Shown here: positions 61,720-64,000 of the stretch, in pieces
How the letters are laid out: each line of letters starts with the position of its first letter
Numbering within the stretch: the first letter of the stretch is position 1
The notes under the pieces: model-generated
Seen by the model: only the letters and a program-made list of their open reading frames with translations
Databases searched by the model: none
Told to the model about the DNA's origin: nothing
Assembly (NCBI RefSeq): GCF_001949145.1
Contig: NW_019091440.1
Span: forward strand, 721,398-785,397
DNA: 64,000 nt
Direction of reading: 5' to 3'
Origin: Acanthaster planci
Taxonomy: Eukaryota; Echinodermata; Asteroidea; Valvatida; Acanthasteridae
Position numbers and translations under genes: made by a program

Positions 61720-61804
61720 CAGTGTTGTATTCGAGTCCATTACAAGAAGTCCCTTGTGAAGGGACTTGTAACTGGACTTTTGAAAGGACTGAAATACAAC
61801 ACCG
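61720..61804. mobile_element. Minimal CAGTGTTGTA-family foldback, 85 bp
   Basis: The left end CAGTGTTGTATTCGAGTCCA and the right end CTGAAATACAACACCGG are inverse. The centre AAGTCCCTTGTGAAGGGACTT is itself a hairpin. This is the shortest member of the family here. Confidence 0.65.
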
Positions 61805-62879
61805 GAATTTCCGAAGACATTTTCCAACTGAACAGTTTGTGGAAGCAACTTACAGGAGAGTTGAGGGAGGCTGCTCACAAGATTGAGGGAGGCCATACGT
61901 ACGTTCTTCATTAACATAGGGCTATTTTCGATTTGTGTTCAATGTGTCAAAGACTTAGGCTGCATCCGAATCTCTTGTTTAGAGCTGGGTCTAGGTCTTC
62001 GCTCCAATGGAAATGCGAGGAGACGCGCAGACAATAGACCTAGCCGTAGCTCTGGAAAAATCCAGTCCCCAGATCAAAAGACTGCGACTGTTTCCAAAAT
62101 AGGAACTATGTTTCCACCCCCCAAAAGGTCTCATACACCTGGAGAAACTATATCTGATACAAAGGAACCTTGGAAAGAAAATATAAGATACATACTTAAT
62201 TGCACTACCAGCCTCTCGTAGTGTACACTTATGTATCAGAGTTACTTGAGTTAATGATTTTTGAGACTCAAGTCGAGTTGAGTCACTGCAACATAGTGAC
62301 TCAGGTCGAGTCATTAGGCCAAAAGGTTGAGTCACGTATTTAGCTAGAGTCACAAATATTTGAACAAAATACAAATTACTGTGAATATAAATATTTGAAT
62401 GTAGGCCTAGAACGGCATTTTGGGGCAGGTTGAAATTTACCTTTTTGTTACCGCATTTGTTCAGACCATGTCTTACTGTTGATAAAAGCACGTGACATGA
62501 ACGTTACAATTCGGCACTGGAAGGTGTCGAAGCTGCTTTCTCGAAAACAAACTCATTAAACTCTGATACTGCGGAGTTAATTAACAACCATCGCCTTCAT
62601 TCCTTCAAATTTATTGAACCAGAAGTATTGTTGTAACTGTGTGTTATTGTAACCCAAAGAGTTGTCCCATAGTTTGGGGATTCGATTCCCGTGACTGCTT
62701 GCAAGATTAACAATATAAAGTTCCACTGGACAGAACAAGACATGTAGTTGTGTTGCCTATTAGCTGAAATATCTCTGAAACGAATCATCAAATAATATTG
62801 TTGTTGTTTTGTTTTAATGGCGCTTTCAGCAACTCAGGCTATTTGCGTCAATAACTGTACGTTTATTCATACCCTTTAT

Positions 62880-63085
62880 TAATCAGCATCACATTACGGA
62901 GTTAGGAAGAAGGGCCAGTTTTAGAGGCAGGAGGAAACCGGAGTACCCGGAGAAAACCTGCGAGAGTGAGTATGGACTGGCAACTAAATGCACTTAAAGC
63001 CTGAGCCAAGACGGGCCTCGGACCCGGGCCTCATTGGTGCAAAGCGAGGAAAGAAGCGCTACGCTAACCCGCTCCCCCCATCAAA
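62880..63085 (-). mobile_element. tRNA-like SINE with conserved 3' part
   Basis: On the minus strand AGCGGGTTAGCGTAGCGC (A-box-like) and GGGTCCGAGGCC (B-box-like) are followed by GGTTTTCTCCGGGTACTCCG and CCTCCTGCCTCTAAAACTGG. The tail is shared with the SINE copies at 12320 and 25420. Confidence 0.55.
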
Positions 63086-63740
63086 TAATGAATTAAATCT
63101 TCAGTTTTTAAAGATAACATCGTACGCTGCAATTTGATACCCCAACATTTCTGACAGTTATTTCGGCAGAATGCTATTTATGGGTTACGTATTTTGCAAG
63201 ATCATCTACGTAAAAGTGTATCCATAAAGCGCAAAGAAATCATTGTGCCCCGTCTAGGCACTTCCGAATACAGTATGCACCACATATGCTATTATGATGT
63301 AGGATTGTTCTCAACCGGTACGTTTTGGAGACATTATTTATAACTTCTTGGGAAAATGGAGGACCTTTTTTTACTCTAGACGACGTACAGTTCATGGTTT
63401 CTGCGATCGACACCAAAATAGTAGACGTCACGAACGCACGTTTCTGAACGACACCTTTAATACTTCTGAAATACCCAAAGATTTCTTTAAATACACTCGA
63501 TGCAACCGTTTCGTGCTCTGTGCGCACAGCGTATACTTAAGTTTTTCATTAAACGCTGAAGGAAATAAAATACCCTTGTGCATAATAAAAGGGGTTTTTC
63601 AAACTGGTGCCCGTTTTGTTTCGGTTTTCATGAATTGACTAGGTGCATAGTATAGCTTGCGAATCAGCAAACGAAATTCGCCAAATCGTCACATCCTCTT
63701 TTCATTTATAACCACTTCGCATTACTTATTGACCGGAACA

Positions 63741-63987
63741 GTCATTAGAAATATACAAATATAAAAGATGAAGAATTTTGTACGTATCAGTTACTTACTT
63801 GATGAAGCACCTTTCTGCGGGACTGAGATCTAATTTGACTTACTGGAACAAACGAATCAAGCGCTGTATGGAACACCTGGCCTGACGTGTATACGCATCA
63901 AGAGATTGTAACTGAAATCATACAATGCGTTCGAGTGTGGTAGTCTAGGTGCAGGACAATGTTATTGTGCATGCGCATCACATACGT
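63741..63987 (+). repeat. Dispersed 250-bp direct repeat, copy 2
   Basis: Same order and orientation as 58498-58748, with point changes and small indels. It runs almost to the end of the window and may continue beyond it. Confidence 0.75.
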
Positions 63988-64000
63988 TTTAACACCCAGG

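Larger units (their letters stand above)
55837..64000. other. About 8.2 kb upstream of the SLC7 gene without a supported gene
   Basis: The first few hundred bases should include the SLC7 promoter and 5' UTR, but no TATA box or splice site was decisive. The remainder is AT-rich with repeats listed separately. Frames at 58194-58520 and 61883-62221 have no family features and overlap repeats or lack splice support. Confidence 0.45.

Noticed and set aside
61883-62491. Overlapping frames on both strands of more than 110 codons.
   Set aside because: No splice sites, no domain features and GAGTCA-type repeats inside. They are probably chance frames.

Overview
The window is nuclear DNA from an animal. 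It has spliced genes with GT-AG introns, many short interspersed elements, foldback elements and about 245 assembly Ns. Three multi-exon genes and one small two-exon gene can be reconstructed by eye with intron phases that agree. The gene families (a Tuba/ARHGEF37/38-type DH-BAR-SH3 RhoGEF, a PKD1/REJ-type GAIN-GPS membrane protein, an SLC7 light chain) and the repeat types suggest an invertebrate deuterostome such as an echinoderm, hemichordate or lancelet. The species cannot be named from the sequence alone.

Layout. (1) 369-1793, plus: a small mucin-like type I membrane protein of 166 aa. (2) 2159-4820: a direct tandem duplication of about 1.3 kb whose copies carry a CRE, a CCAAT box and, in one copy, a TATA box. 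A single N sits at the junction. (3) 4821-11761: no supported gene, scattered foldback elements. (4) 11762-17709, minus: the 3' seven exons of a single-pass protein with a PKD1/REJ-like GAIN-GPS region, including a 21-nt microexon. (5) 17710-20529: an assembly gap inside a repeat element; the 5' ends of both flanking genes are missing here. (6) 20530-38424, plus: seventeen exons of a RhoGEF with DH, BAR and two SH3 domains, with introns full of repeats. (7) 38474-47668: no supported gene. (8) 47669-55836, minus: a complete 12-exon SLC7 amino-acid transporter of 493 aa. (9) 55837-64000: repeats and no supported gene.

The genes do not form an operon or an obvious pathway. Two encode surface proteins that end in short basic tails, one is a cytoskeletal regulator and one is a plasma-membrane transporter. 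Much of the non-coding structure comes from repeat families present in several copies: a palindromic MITE, a roughly 200-bp element ending near GCGCCCTCTC, a family with CAGTGTTGTA ends, a tRNA-like SINE, and foldbacks ending in CCAATTTCAT. The most unusual items are the PKD1-type GPS on a one-pass protein, two in-frame insert exons in the RhoGEF, a perfect 37-bp intronic hairpin, and a 660-bp foldback with tandem-repeat arms.
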